The notes: generated from the letters alone by a model not told the origin. Positions 24,104 to 32,483 are shown, numbered from the stretch's first letter. The stretch: DNA of 38,275 nucleotides from Acidimicrobiales bacterium (GCA_036262515.1 DATAIT010000105.1:1-38275), one strand, 5' to 3'. Program-made: numbers and translations.

Positions 24104-24880
24104 TCAGGCGCCGACGGCCCGCCCCTGGTCCGCCTGGGCGTCGCCGGTGGAGTTGAAGCGGTAGCCGATGCCGCGGGCCGTCTGGATCCAGCCGGGGTTC
24201 TCCGGGTCGATCTCTATCTTGCGGCGGAGGCGGCGCACGTGTTCGGTGACGGTGGCGGGGTCCTGCCAGCCTGGCGCCGAGCCCCACACCTGGGCGAGCA
24301 GATCGGCACGCGAGAACACCCGGCACGGAGCCGCCGCCAAGCAGGCGAGGAGGTCGAACTCCTTCGGCGTGAGCTCCACGGACATGCCCGACACGAGCAC
24401 CCGGCGCTCCTCGGCGCGCAGCTCGAGGGTGCGGGCCGGCATGGGGCCGACGTCGGGGACGGCGGCGCCACCGGTTGCGCCGACGGCGCCGGCGGTACCG
24501 CACCGGCGGAGCACCGACGCGGCCCGGGCGCCCAATTCGGCGGGGGCGAACGGCTTGACAACGTAGTCGTCGGCGCCCATCTCCAGGCCGAGCACCCGGT
24601 CGGACTCGTCGTCGAGGCTCGTCACGAGGATCACCGGTACCGCGGAGTCCTGGCGCAGGCGGGTCAGCACCGCCAGCCCGCTCATGCGAGGCAGGTTCAC
24701 GTCGAGGAGGACGAGGTCCACGTTCCCGGCCCACACCATCGCCACCGCCGTCTCGCCGTCCTCGGCTTCTGCGACGTCGAACCCGCGACGCTCGAGTGCC
24801 ACCCGCGCCAGCAGCCGGACGTCGGCCACGTCGTCCACGACGAGCACCCGGGCGGTCGGACGGCTGGGATGTCGTTCCAC
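24104..24880 (-). CDS. OmpR/PhoB-family response regulator
   Basis: GTG 24880 is preferred: GAGGAG lies about 10 nt upstream and the receiver begins ten residues later (ARVLVVDDVADV). The 258-aa product has an N-terminal receiver with phospho-acceptor Asp in LVLLDVNLPRMSG, the Lys in YVVKPFAPAEL, a Gly/Ala-rich linker, and a C-terminal winged helix (LTPKEFDLLACLAAAPCRVFSRADLLAQVWG, then VTEHVRRLRRKIE and GIGYRF). It may be the output of the neighbouring hybrid kinase (46 nt between stop codons) but could be an orphan. The CAP-domain gene ends 85 nt upstream on the same strand. Confidence 0.92.
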   Translation of the reverse strand: MERHPSRPTARVLVVDDVADVRLLARVALERRGFDVAEAEDGETAVAMVWAGNVDLVLLDVNLPRMSGLAVLTRLRQDSAVPVILVTSLDDESDRVLGLEMGADDYVVKPFAPAELGARAASVLRRCGTAGAVGATGGAAVPDVGPMPARTLELRAEERRVLVSGMSVELTPKEFDLLACLAAAPCRVFSRADLLAQVWGSAPGWQDPATVTEHVRRLRRKIEIDPENPGWIQTARGIGYRFNSTGDAQADQGRAVGA

Positions 24881-24965
24881 GCTCGCTTCGCTCCTCACGC
24901 CGCCCGTGCGGCTCTTGGGTAGCTTCGGCGGGTTTCGGGGGAAACCGTAGCGATCGTTCCCACGC

Positions 24966-25658
24966 TCAGCGGGAAGCGGCCCGGCGCGGACGCCGCGATG
25001 CCGGGCGGCGGGCCGGAGCCCGTCGCGGCGCCTTGGCCTTCGGGGCGACCCGGCTGTCGACGAAGTCCTCCGTGATGAACACGGCACCGCTGCCGTCGCG
25101 GACGACGGCGATCCCCACGGCATCGAAGCGGCCGTTCAGGATGTTCGCCCGGTGGCCGGGGCTGGCCATCAGCCGGAGGTGTGCGACCTCGACCGAGCCG
25201 TTCACCGCCACGTTCTCGCCGAGGGCCCGGGCGGCCAGAGCGGCGTGGATCGCCGGCTTGAAGTACGCATCGTTGTGCCAGATGTCTCCCCGCTCGGCCA
25301 TGGCCTGGCTCTGGCGGGCGGCGATGGCGACGATGGCGGGGCGGGACTCGAGGGCTCCGAGCCCGGCTCTCGCTCGCTCCTGGTTCACCAACGTGAGCAG
25401 CGTGGCGGCGGCGTCGGGAACGTCACCGGCACCGACGGCCTCCGCCGGCTGCGCGGCGGTGGCGGGCGCCGGATCCGTAGCGGGTGCGGTGGGGGAGGCC
25501 GGCTCGGCCGGGGGTGCGACCGGAGCGGTCACCGCCGGGGCCGGCGGTGGCGAACAGAGGAGGTTCAGCAGGCCGCAGCTGGCCGCGAACGCAGGGGTGA
25601 CGGTGAGAAGGGACAGCGAGGCCGTGATGGCGGCGGCGGAGGCGAGGCGCTTGAGCAT
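24966..25658 (-). CDS. Secreted CAP-domain (SCP/YkwD-like) protein
   Basis: ATG 25658 places a clean Sec signal peptide at the N-terminus (basic start, LASAAAITASLSLLTVTPAFA, cleavage after AFA); a GTG at 25682 would add eight residues. After cleavage come two Cys (CGLLNLLC), a Pro/Ala/Thr linker of about 50 residues, and the CAP domain from about residue 85 with LVNQERARAGL, GENVA and PGHRANILNGRFDAVGIAV. The His and Glu of the CAP site are recognisable (WHND, GENV). The C-terminus is a strongly basic Arg/Lys/Ala/Pro tail that could bind wall polymers or DNA. Bacterial YkwD-like proteins are exported, and their function is poorly defined. Confidence 0.9.
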   Translation of the reverse strand: MLKRLASAAAITASLSLLTVTPAFAASCGLLNLLCSPPPAPAVTAPVAPPAEPASPTAPATDPAPATAAQPAEAVGAGDVPDAAATLLTLVNQERARAGLGALESRPAIVAIAARQSQAMAERGDIWHNDAYFKPAIHAALAARALGENVAVNGSVEVAHLRLMASPGHRANILNGRFDAVGIAVVRDGSGAVFITEDFVDSRVAPKAKAPRRAPARRPASRRPRRAASR

Positions 25659-25812
25659 GCCCGAGATGTCGGGATGGACCACCTGTTGGCTTGATCAACG
25701 CCCGCCCAACGTGTGGCCAACAACCGTCGGTCGACGACCATGGCCGTGGACGGGGCGGCCGCTCCCGAACGGCGTCCCGCCGAACCGGCGGAGGCGTCGC
25801 CGGCCCCGGGCG

Positions 25813-26832
25813 TCAGCCCCGGGCGTCGGCGGGGCCGGCCGCGGCGACAAAGGCGCCGCCCGCCGCTTTCATGCGCCGCCCGGGCACTGGCGCGCCGGGC
25901 TCGGTGAGGGCGACCACGCAGCCGCCGAAACCGGCGCCCGTCAGCCGGGCGCCGTGGACCCCGGGACGCGTGAGCAGGTCGTCGACGATGCCGTCGAGGG
26001 CCGGCGTGGAGACCTCGAAGTCGTCACGCAGGCTGGCGTGGCTCTCGGTCATGAGCCGTCCCGCCTCCGCCCCGTTGCCGGCGCGGAGACACTCGGTGAA
26101 CGCGAGCACCCGCGCGTTCTCGGTCACGACGTGGCGGGCCCGCCGGCGGACCACGGGATCCCCGATGTGGGCCACGGCCTCGACGGAGGCATCACGAAGC
26201 GGCCCGATCACGGCCGCAGCCGCCTCGCACTGGCTCCGCCGCTCGGAGTACGCCGAGACCGCCACCGCCCGTCGCTGGCCGGAGTCGACCACCACGACCT
26301 CGACCGCCTCGGGGATGGGGACCGGCGTGACGCTGAGGGTCGTGAAGTCCATCAGGAGGCCGTGACCGGCGCGTCCCGATGCCGACGCCAGCTGGTCCAT
26401 CACCCCTGTGAGCACCCCCCAGGCGCGCTGCTCGGCCCGCTGGCACGCCAGGGCCAGCTCGAGCGGCGTCCCCTCGAATCCCAGCGCCAGCGCGACCGCC
26501 ACCTCCAGGGCGGCGCTCGACGACAGCCCGGCACCGAGCGGCAGCGTGGTCGACACGGTCCCCGTCCCCCCTTGCTCGGGGCGTACCTCGGCCACAACGC
26601 CGGCCACGTAGCGTCCCCAGCCGGCCGCCACCTCGGCGGGGTCTGCGATGTTGATCGGCACGACGATCGGCGTCCGATTGTCCGCCGATCGAAGCTGCAC
26701 GGCGGCACCGCCCCGTCGCAGGACGACGGTCGTCCCCAGCTCGACCGCCATGGGCAGGGCGAACCCACCGGTGTAGTCGGTGTGGTCGCCGATCAGGTTC
26801 ACACGGCCGGGGGCGAAGGCATGGACCGTCAT
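25813..26832 (-). CDS. galK: Galactokinase
   Basis: ATG 26832 gives 339 aa beginning three residues before the GHMP signature, matching short actinobacterial galactokinases; the longer frame to 26934 has no conserved residues. Motifs are the galactokinase signature GRVNLIGDHTDYTGGFALPMA, ATP-binding PLGAGLSSSAALEVA, the catalytic Asp in GVMDQLAS, and motif 3 TGAGFGGCVVAL. It phosphorylates galactose to galactose-1-phosphate with ATP in the Leloir pathway. No galT or galE is adjacent, so it stands alone. Divergent from the hemerythrin gene at 27095. Confidence 0.93.
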   Translation of the reverse strand: MTVHAFAPGRVNLIGDHTDYTGGFALPMAVELGTTVVLRRGGAAVQLRSADNRTPIVVPINIADPAEVAAGWGRYVAGVVAEVRPEQGGTGTVSTTLPLGAGLSSSAALEVAVALALGFEGTPLELALACQRAEQRAWGVLTGVMDQLASASGRAGHGLLMDFTTLSVTPVPIPEAVEVVVVDSGQRRAVAVSAYSERRSQCEAAAAVIGPLRDASVEAVAHIGDPVVRRRARHVVTENARVLAFTECLRAGNGAEAGRLMTESHASLRDDFEVSTPALDGIVDDLLTRPGVHGARLTGAGFGGCVVALTEPGAPVPGRRMKAAGGAFVAAAGPADARG

Positions 26833-27094
26833 GGAGCCGGCGTCAGCCGTGGTCGCCGCAGGGTTCGCATCGGGACGCCATGGGGAGACCCAGTGTCGCG
26901 CTCGCGGCCACGCGGCGAGCAGCCGAACCTCCACGGACCGGACGACGAGGGGCTGTCGGGCGACCGCAGTTTCCGGCCGTTGTGGACCGGGTAGGACGGC
27001 AGGCGCAATTGAGCAGAGAGCCTGCGTGGAGCGCGATCCGCGGCCCTCGGCCGCCGGCGCTCCAGCTTCCCGATTTCAGGGCAGGGAGATCACC

Positions 27095-27664
27095 GTGTCC
27101 GTTTCCACGAGCAACCAGTCCTCCACCGGCGACGCCGTCGACCTACTTCTGGCCCAGCACCAGGAGGTCAAGCGGCTCTTCACACAGGTCCACGGCGCCG
27201 CCGGCGACAGGGCCGAGGCGTTCGAGTGCCTCGTGCGGCTGCTGGCCGTACACGAGACGGCGGAGGAGGAGGTCGTCTATCCGGCGCTGCGCTCGATGGG
27301 CGCCGAGGGTGAGCGGGTGGCGGAGGCGCGCAAGGCAGAGGAGGGCAAGGCCAAGACCGACCTGGCCGAACTCGAGAAGATCGGCGTGGACGGCGCCGGG
27401 TTCGACGAGAAGCTCGGGGTCTTCCGCGTCGCCGTCCTCCAGCACGCCACCAACGAGGAGCAGGAGGTCTTCCCGTTGCTACGCGCCTCACTCGATCCCG
27501 AGAAGCTGACCTCCATGCGCTCGAAGCTCGAGAAGGCGGAACGGATGGCGCCCACCCATCCGCACCCGCACGGCCCCGAGAGTGCCCTTGGCAACCTGAT
27601 CGTCGGACCCTTCGTCGCCGTCGCCGACCGGGTGCGCGATGCCCTGCGGGGCGGCAAGGGCTGA
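27095..27664 (+). CDS. Hemerythrin HHE-domain protein
   Basis: GTG 27095 follows GGGAGA by 5 nt. The 189-aa product is a four-helix HHE protein: LLLAQHQEVKRLFTQVH (first His), HETAEEEVVYPAL (His and Glu ligands), and LQHATNEEQEVFPLL (His plus Glu in the last ligand helix). These residues normally hold a non-heme diiron site for O2, NO or redox sensing. The basic/His-rich segment THPHPHGPE near residue 155 and an amphipathic C-terminus are extra. A second HHE protein is encoded at 31293-31808; both may belong to the same stress physiology as the DosR-like pair, but no DosR box precedes this gene. Confidence 0.9.
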   Translation: MSVSTSNQSSTGDAVDLLLAQHQEVKRLFTQVHGAAGDRAEAFECLVRLLAVHETAEEEVVYPALRSMGAEGERVAEARKAEEGKAKTDLAELEKIGVDGAGFDEKLGVFRVAVLQHATNEEQEVFPLLRASLDPEKLTSMRSKLEKAERMAPTHPHPHGPESALGNLIVGPFVAVADRVRDALRGGKG

Positions 27665-27848
27665 GACGTCGGCGGATCAGCGCAACACCGGCTCGGCCCC
27701 GAGGATTCGAGAGGTCCCGAGCACCCGGTCGGGGTCGGCCTCGGCGCCGCCGCCACACGGAGCGAGCAGGGCCAGTACTGCCGATCGCCCCGGCGCGCGC
27801 AGCCCACCGGCCTCGTGCCCGGCCGGCGTCGGACCCTCCGAAGAGGCT

Positions 27849-28580
27849 CTACGCCTGGCCGGAGCTTGCTCTCGGGCGCTGGCGACGGGCGACGATCTCC
27901 TCGGCCACGTCGTGCAGCTTGCGATTCGACCGCTGCGACGCTCGCCGGAGCACGTCGAACGCCTCGTCGGACGAACGGCCCTCGGCCGCCATGATGATGC
28001 CCTTGGCCTGGCCGATGATGTCCCTGTTCTCCAGGGCGACCGCCAGCTGTTGCGCCAGGGACTGTGCCCGGCGGAGAGCGACGGCGTTGGTCAGCGTGAC
28101 CGACGCCTGACGGGCAAAGGCCGCACCCTCGTTCTCGGCGTCGACGAACGCGTCCTCGCCGGACGAGTAGAGGTTCAGCGCGCCCAGCAGCTCACCACCG
28201 GCGTGGAGCGGGAACGACAGCGAGCTCAGGATGCCTTGCTCGACCGCCTCCTTGGCGAAGGCGGGCCAGCGATCGTCGCGCCTGAACGAGTCGACCCGCA
28301 CGACCTGGTTGCTCTCGATGGCACACAGGCAAGGTCCTTCGTGGTTGTCGTACTGCGACTGGTCCACCCGCTTGGCCAGCTCGGCCGAGCAGACGGGCGT
28401 GGCGGGGCGACCTCGCTCGATGAGGCTGACGCTGGCCGCATCGCAGCCAGGCAGGGCGGCAGCGGCCAGTGAGGTCACGCTGGCCAGGACGGCGTCGTGG
28501 TCCTCCGTGAGCAGCATCTCGGCAAGCCCACGAAGGCCGGCCTGGAGCGGCTGTTCGTCGCTGCTCAGGTCTTCGCGCAC
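27849..28580 (-). CDS. GAF-ANTAR RNA-binding transcription antiterminator
   Basis: GTG 28580, 243 aa. An N-terminal GAF domain occupies about residues 15-165 (SLIERGRPATPVCS, YDNHEGPCLCAIE, SFPLHAGGELLGALNLYS). A C-terminal ANTAR domain at about 170-235 (LAQQLAVALENRDIIGQAKGIIMAAEGRSSDEAFDVLRRAS) has the conserved Ala and aromatic/hydrophobic pattern that binds paired hexaloop hairpins in RNA. Such proteins relieve transcription termination in response to a ligand at the GAF domain. The three Cys residues in the GAF (VCS, PCLC) could sense redox state. No paired ANTAR hairpins were recognised near the gene; the target is unknown. Confidence 0.92.
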   Translation of the reverse strand: MREDLSSDEQPLQAGLRGLAEMLLTEDHDAVLASVTSLAAAALPGCDAASVSLIERGRPATPVCSAELAKRVDQSQYDNHEGPCLCAIESNQVVRVDSFRRDDRWPAFAKEAVEQGILSSLSFPLHAGGELLGALNLYSSGEDAFVDAENEGAAFARQASVTLTNAVALRRAQSLAQQLAVALENRDIIGQAKGIIMAAEGRSSDEAFDVLRRASQRSNRKLHDVAEEIVARRQRPRASSGQA

Positions 28581-28704
28581 GGCGGGCTCTGGTGGATGGA
28601 TGAGTTCATTCGGCGTGGTTCCTCTCCGGTGGTCGGAAGAGTCACCGGTCCCCGGTCCGAAGGGAGAAACGCGGAACCACAGGTGCCTGTGCCATCAAGC
28701 AGTG

Positions 28705-28732
28705 CGAAAAAGAGCGAGCTTCGGTGCTCGCT
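28705..28732 (-). terminator. Intrinsic terminator of the radical SAM gene
   Basis: Read on the minus strand, AGCGAGC and GCTCGCT (28732-28726 and 28719-28713) form a 7-bp stem with a 6-nt loop, followed directly by a CTTTTTC run. This is one of the few classical hairpin-plus-U-tract signals in the window. It lies 120 nt after the stop at 28853. Confidence 0.75.
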
Positions 28733-28852
28733 GGGATCATAGCGACTCGCCGACCATACTACTCGTCTCGAGGCCGGGACCCCGGCCCGCGGCGACGACG
28801 CGCCACAGGGGACTGCCACCGTGCCCTCGCCGTCTCCTTCTCTCCGTCCGCC

Positions 28853-29911
28853 TCAGACGCCCAAGTCCAGTTGCCGGGCCGGCGGCGCAAGGGACGCCTG
28901 ACCGCACGACCCGGCCCGATCCGCGCCGCGGGGTGGGGCAACACGTGGTCGGGAGTCGGGTCGAGGGTGCCGTCTGCGGGCCGCCGCCACCAAGCGGCGC
29001 ACGAGCGAGGTCACGTCGTCCTGCTCCCGACCCGGGAGATAGGCGCGCCGGTAGCGGCGCCGGTAGTCCTCGACCAGCTCCGGCCGTGCCCCGGCCAGCC
29101 ACGAGAGGAAGTGGTCGCGGACGCCCGGGCGCAGGTGGAGGGGCACGGCCGTGATGGAGACCGCCCTCGCGGCCACACATGCCTCGACGACCTCCGTCAG
29201 TTGGTCCCGCCGGTCCGACAGCCCAGGGAGCACGGGGGCGATCAGCACGCCGCACGGGACGCCCGCCGCGTTGAGCTTTGCCACCGCCTCGACGCGGCGC
29301 CGCGGGTGCGGGGTCCCCGGCTCGGTGGCCTTCCACACGGCCTCGTCGAGGGTGGCGACGGAGAGGTTGGCGCGCACCGTGGTCCGCTCGGCTGCGGCGC
29401 GGAGCAGCGCGATGTCGCGCAGGATCAGCGTCGACTTGGTGAGGATGGAGAACGGGTTCGCCGCCTCGGTCAGTACCTCGATCAGGCCACGGGTGAGGTG
29501 GTACCTGGCCTCGCAGCGCTGATAGGGGTCGGTGTTCGTCCCCATCGCTATGGCGTCGCCTCGCCACCGCGGCGCGCGCAGTTCGGCGCGGAGCCGCTCG
29601 ACGGCGTTCACCTTCACGACGAGCTTCGTGTCGAAGTCGTCTCCGCTGTTCAGTCCCAGGTACGCGTGGGTGGGGCGGGCGAAGCAGTACACGCAGGCGT
29701 GGCTGCAGCCCCGGTAGGCGTTGATCGTGAAGCGGAAGGGCATCCGCGAGGCATTGGGCAGCTCGTTGACGATCCGGGAGGCGTTGACGTGCAGGAACTC
29801 CATCCCCCGGTACACACCTCTGCCGACGTGTCGCTCGACGAGCTCGTCGTCGGAGAAGAACACGCCCTGTCCCCCTCGGTCGCCCGCCAGCTTCCAGCGC
29901 AGCTCGGTCAC
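28853..29911 (-). CDS. Rv2578c-family radical SAM protein
   Basis: GTG 29911 starts 352 aa. The radical SAM cluster motif is C69-x3-C73-x2-C76 in YRGCSHACVYCFARP, followed by HAYLGLNSGDDFDTKLVVK, MGTNTDPYQRCE, SILTKSTLILRDI and VLPGLSD, the pattern of the Rv2578c/SplB-like branch (often annotated as spore photoproduct lyase-related). It should bind a [4Fe-4S] cluster and S-adenosylmethionine. The C-terminus is Arg-rich. Direct evidence for a DNA-repair role is lacking for the family, but the SOS-box-like site over its promoter supports a role in DNA damage. Confidence 0.9.
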   Translation of the reverse strand: MTELRWKLAGDRGGQGVFFSDDELVERHVGRGVYRGMEFLHVNASRIVNELPNASRMPFRFTINAYRGCSHACVYCFARPTHAYLGLNSGDDFDTKLVVKVNAVERLRAELRAPRWRGDAIAMGTNTDPYQRCEARYHLTRGLIEVLTEAANPFSILTKSTLILRDIALLRAAAERTTVRANLSVATLDEAVWKATEPGTPHPRRRVEAVAKLNAAGVPCGVLIAPVLPGLSDRRDQLTEVVEACVAARAVSITAVPLHLRPGVRDHFLSWLAGARPELVEDYRRRYRRAYLPGREQDDVTSLVRRLVAAARRRHPRPDSRPRVAPPRGADRAGSCGQASLAPPARQLDLGV

Positions 29912-29919
29912 CGCCGCCC

Positions 29920-29941
29920 ATCCTATCGAACACGCGTTCGG
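29920..29941 (-). promoter_or_regulatory. SOS (LexA) box-like site adjoining the -10 of the radical SAM gene
   Basis: TCGAACACGCGTTCGG (29926-29941, plus strand) matches the actinobacterial LexA consensus TCGAAC-N4-GTTCGA with one mismatch. Immediately downstream in the minus direction is TAGGAT (29925-29920), a good -10, giving a start within a few bases of GTG 29911. Repressor binding here would block the promoter. Confidence 0.65.
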
Positions 29942-29965
29942 AGTGGGGGAGCCCTGCGGTGCCCG

Positions 29966-31141
29966 CTATCCGGCCTCGAGGTCGACCGGCGAGTTGGGGT
30001 CTCCCACCACGGGTACGGCGGCGCCCGGCGTCGGCGCAGGCGCGGCGGGACCGGCCGGCGCGCCGGCGACGGGCGTCGGCGCAGGCGGCGGCGGTCCTTC
30101 GATGATGGCCACCGGCGTTCCCTGGTCGACCTGGTCGAACAGCTCCTCGACGTCCGGCATGGCCATGCGGATGCACCCGTGGGACGCCGAGTGCCCGAGG
30201 GACGCGACGTTCGCCGTGCCGTGGATCCGGATCCCCGACACGTCGAGGTTCATGGCGCGCGTGCCCAGCGGGTTGCGTGGCCCGGGGCCGATGCGTGCCG
30301 GGAGACTCTTCCCCCAGCCCCCGGGGTCGGGGTTGACCCAGACCGGGTTGCGGCGCTTGAGCACCACCGAGAAGCTGCCCTTCGGGGTCGGGTACCGGGA
30401 CGACCCGGTAGCGACCGAGTAGGTCTTGACCAGGGTGCCGTGGTCGTAGTGGTAGAGCTTGTTCTCCGCCGTCCGTACCAGGATGACGTCGGTGAACCCG
30501 GTGATCTTCGGGGCGAGCGCGGTGATCGGCGCCTCGACGGCGGCCGGGGCCGCCGCTCCGTTCGCCACCCGGCCCGCCAGCTCGAACACCCGGGCCGTGG
30601 TGGCCGTCACGTCGAGGGCCCGGCCTTCGGCCGCAGGGACGACGGCGACCATCCCGCTCGACGTGTCGATGCGCGCGTCCACCGGCGCCAGGGCCACCTG
30701 GGCGGCGAGGTCGGCGACATGGTGGCGCACCGCGTCGCGGTCGACCTGGAAAAGCACGTCGTACGACCGCGCCACGGGCTTGTCGAGGAGACGGTGCCAG
30801 ATCCGCCGGGGGAGGCCCATGCGTTCGGCCTCGGTTCGCGCTCTGGCCAGGGTCGCTTCGGCGTCGGAACGCAGGCCCAGCTCCGCCAGGGTGACAGTGG
30901 CGTCGCGATCGCCGGCGACGATGCGCAGCGCCGTCTCGCCCACCGGAGGAAGCTCGGCGTCGAGGGCCCGCATGACTGCGGCCACCGGGCGGCCGCCCGC
31001 CGCCACGTGGCCGACGGTGACGCCGGGCAGGAACTCGTCGTCATGGGCGGCGTCGTACCAGAGGGCGGCGAGGGCCACGACGCCTGCGACCAGCAGGAGG
31101 CCCGCAACGGCGAGGACGGCGCCTCGAAGGGACCTGGTCAT
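29966..31141 (-). CDS. L,D-transpeptidase (YkuD) with VanW/PG-binding-4-like domain
   Basis: ATG 31141, 391 aa. An N-terminal membrane anchor (about 8-29) is followed by a domain with GVTVGHVAAGGRPVAAVMRAL and repeats of the PG_binding_4/VanW-associated type (about 35-205), then the YkuD catalytic domain (about 215-350): KLYHYDHG, TPKGSFSV, GTRAMNLD, and the signature HGTANVASLGHSASHGCIRM with catalytic C323. A Pro/Ala-rich tail ends the protein. It should form 3-3 cross-links in peptidoglycan or attach proteins at the outer face of the membrane. A -10 box 10 nt before the ATG suggests a leaderless message. A hairpin isolates it from the upstream hemerythrin gene. Confidence 0.92.
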   Translation of the reverse strand: MTRSLRGAVLAVAGLLLVAGVVALAALWYDAAHDDEFLPGVTVGHVAAGGRPVAAVMRALDAELPPVGETALRIVAGDRDATVTLAELGLRSDAEATLARARTEAERMGLPRRIWHRLLDKPVARSYDVLFQVDRDAVRHHVADLAAQVALAPVDARIDTSSGMVAVVPAAEGRALDVTATTARVFELAGRVANGAAAPAAVEAPITALAPKITGFTDVILVRTAENKLYHYDHGTLVKTYSVATGSSRYPTPKGSFSVVLKRRNPVWVNPDPGGWGKSLPARIGPGPRNPLGTRAMNLDVSGIRIHGTANVASLGHSASHGCIRMAMPDVEELFDQVDQGTPVAIIEGPPPPAPTPVAGAPAGPAAPAPTPGAAVPVVGDPNSPVDLEAG

Positions 31142-31150
31142 CGGCTGCGG

Positions 31151-31156
31151 AGTCTA
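31151..31156 (-). promoter_or_regulatory. -10 element of the L,D-transpeptidase gene
   Basis: TAGACT on the minus strand ends 10 nt before ATG 31141, placing the transcription start within about three bases of the start codon. No clear -35 was found. Confidence 0.4.
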
Positions 31157-31220
31157 AACGCCAGGACCGGCCCGGGCACCCCCCAATTCGGTCGTTCGGT
31201 CGCCCGATGTGCTCGCACGC

Positions 31221-31261
31221 GCAACGGCCCGGCACCCCAGTCGGGCGTGCCGGGCCGTTGC
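31221..31261 (-). terminator. Strong hairpin after the hemerythrin gene
   Basis: A perfect 15-bp inverted repeat (31221-31235 with 31247-31261) and an 11-nt loop lie 32 nt after the hemerythrin stop, between two minus-strand genes. It is the longest perfect stem I noticed in the window. Confidence 0.75.
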
Positions 31262-31292
31262 CGTCTGCGTCGGGACCACGCGGGATCGGCAG

Positions 31293-31808
31293 TCAGAACC
31301 CCATGTTCGAGGTGTTCGACCGCCGCCGCCGGGCAGACCACCCGACGTTGGCTGTCTGCGTCACCATGGTCTTGCGCCGCGGCGGACGGGCCCCGAGGAG
31401 CTCCTGGCGCAGGGCGAAGGCCTGGCTGCCCATCTCGAGGAGCTGATCGGGATAACCCCGCTCGAGGACGGGGAAGACCGTCTTCTCCTCCTTGTCGACG
31501 TGGCGCATCACCGCCTTCTGGAGCTGCGTCATCATCGTGCGGACCGCCGGATCGTCGGGGTCGAGATCCTCGATCTCGGCGATGAGCTCCTTGGCCGCCT
31601 CGTGGTCGTCCTCGGAATCGTCTGCCAACGAGCTGTTCAGCTCCCGGAGCGCCGGGTAGACGATCTCCTCTTCGATCGTGGCATGGATCGTGAGTTCGTC
31701 ACAGACGTCCAGGGCGATGTCGAGGTCCTCGGACGCCTGGTTGGCGCGGAGAAACAGGCGCTTGACCCGGGCATGGTCGTCCCTGAGCACCTTTGTGATG
31801 TCGGACAT
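31293..31808 (-). CDS. Hemerythrin HHE-domain protein (second copy)
   Basis: ATG 31808 with GGAG about 9 nt upstream; 171 aa. The HHE ligands are visible in VLRDDHARVKRLF, HATIEEEIVYPAL and MRHVDKEEKTVFPVL. It is more acidic in the middle (SLADDSEDDHEAAKELIAEIEDLDPDD) than the copy at 27095, and ends in a basic tail (RPPRRKTMV, then SARRRRSNTSNMGF) that could bind nucleic acid or wall. Its start is 138 nt from the end of the J-domain gene on the same strand. Predicted diiron O2/NO-binding or redox protein. Confidence 0.9.
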   Translation of the reverse strand: MSDITKVLRDDHARVKRLFLRANQASEDLDIALDVCDELTIHATIEEEIVYPALRELNSSLADDSEDDHEAAKELIAEIEDLDPDDPAVRTMMTQLQKAVMRHVDKEEKTVFPVLERGYPDQLLEMGSQAFALRQELLGARPPRRKTMVTQTANVGWSARRRRSNTSNMGF

Positions 31809-31946
31809 CCGTCGGTTCTCCTCTCAACCGGCCGTCACGGCCGGGTCACGTCTGCCCACCTGGGGGAGACACGTCGTGGTTGCGCTCGCAAATCTACCGC
31901 GCCGCAACCCTGCTGAACAGGGCATCTGCCGGATGTGCGCGCGCCG

Positions 31947-32483
31947 TCATTCGGCGGCGGACTGCCGCCCGATCTCGGCCACCAGGGCATCCCGGACGGC
32001 ACGAACCGTCGGGCAGACGCCGAAGTGCCGGGGCCCGATGTCGATGGTCACCGTCGTGCCACCGGCGTCGGGAAGGAGCTCGAGGACGCACTGGCACGGT
32101 CCGGGGTCGTCGAGGAGAACGGCGAGCAGGTACGGCTCCTCGGCCCGGATGACGTCACCCAGGTTCACGGCGGCGAGGAGCGTCAGCTCGAAGGCGTCCA
32201 CGGGAAGCACCTCGATCGAGAAGGCGGCGTCCTCGAACTCCTCCGCCGATCCGGAGGCTGTCACGGTCGACCGCCGTCCGGAATCGGGCGACGGCAGGGG
32301 TCCCGCCGCCACGAGGGCGTCGAACGCCTGGTTCACCAGGGCCATCCGCCGCCCGGCGTCGGCGCGCGCCGCTCCCGCGGTGAGGTCGGGGTGCAGCTCC
32401 TTGGCCAGCCGCCTCCTGGCCCGACGGATGTCGGCGTCGCTCGCGTGGGGCCCGACGCCGAGGACCGCGCGCGGGTCGTCCAT
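31947..32483 (-). CDS. J-domain protein
   Basis: ATG 32483, 178 aa. The N-terminal 60 residues form a J domain: DDPRAVLGVGPHASDADIRRARRRLAKELHPDL with the HPD motif at 31-33 needed to stimulate DnaK ATPase, then the fourth helix with VNQAFDAL. Cys/Gly-rich zinc repeats of DnaJ are absent. The C-terminal ~90 residues (FSIEVLPVDAFELTLLAAVNLGDVI, GTTVTIDIG) form an uncharacterised alpha/beta domain with a few Cys. It may recruit Hsp70 to a specific client. No dnaK is nearby. Confidence 0.88.
   Translation of the reverse strand: MDDPRAVLGVGPHASDADIRRARRRLAKELHPDLTAGAARADAGRRMALVNQAFDALVAAGPLPSPDSGRRSTVTASGSAEEFEDAAFSIEVLPVDAFELTLLAAVNLGDVIRAEEPYLLAVLLDDPGPCQCVLELLPDAGGTTVTIDIGPRHFGVCPTVRAVRDALVAEIGRQSAAE

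Noticed and set aside
25659-25812. Cyclic di-AMP riboswitch upstream of the CAP-domain gene
   Set aside because: Such switches precede some actinobacterial wall-hydrolase genes, but I could not find the paired conserved segments in this 154-bp gap.
28724-31585. 953-aa plus-strand open frame
   Set aside because: It is antisense to the radical SAM and L,D-transpeptidase genes, both of which have unmistakable catalytic motifs.
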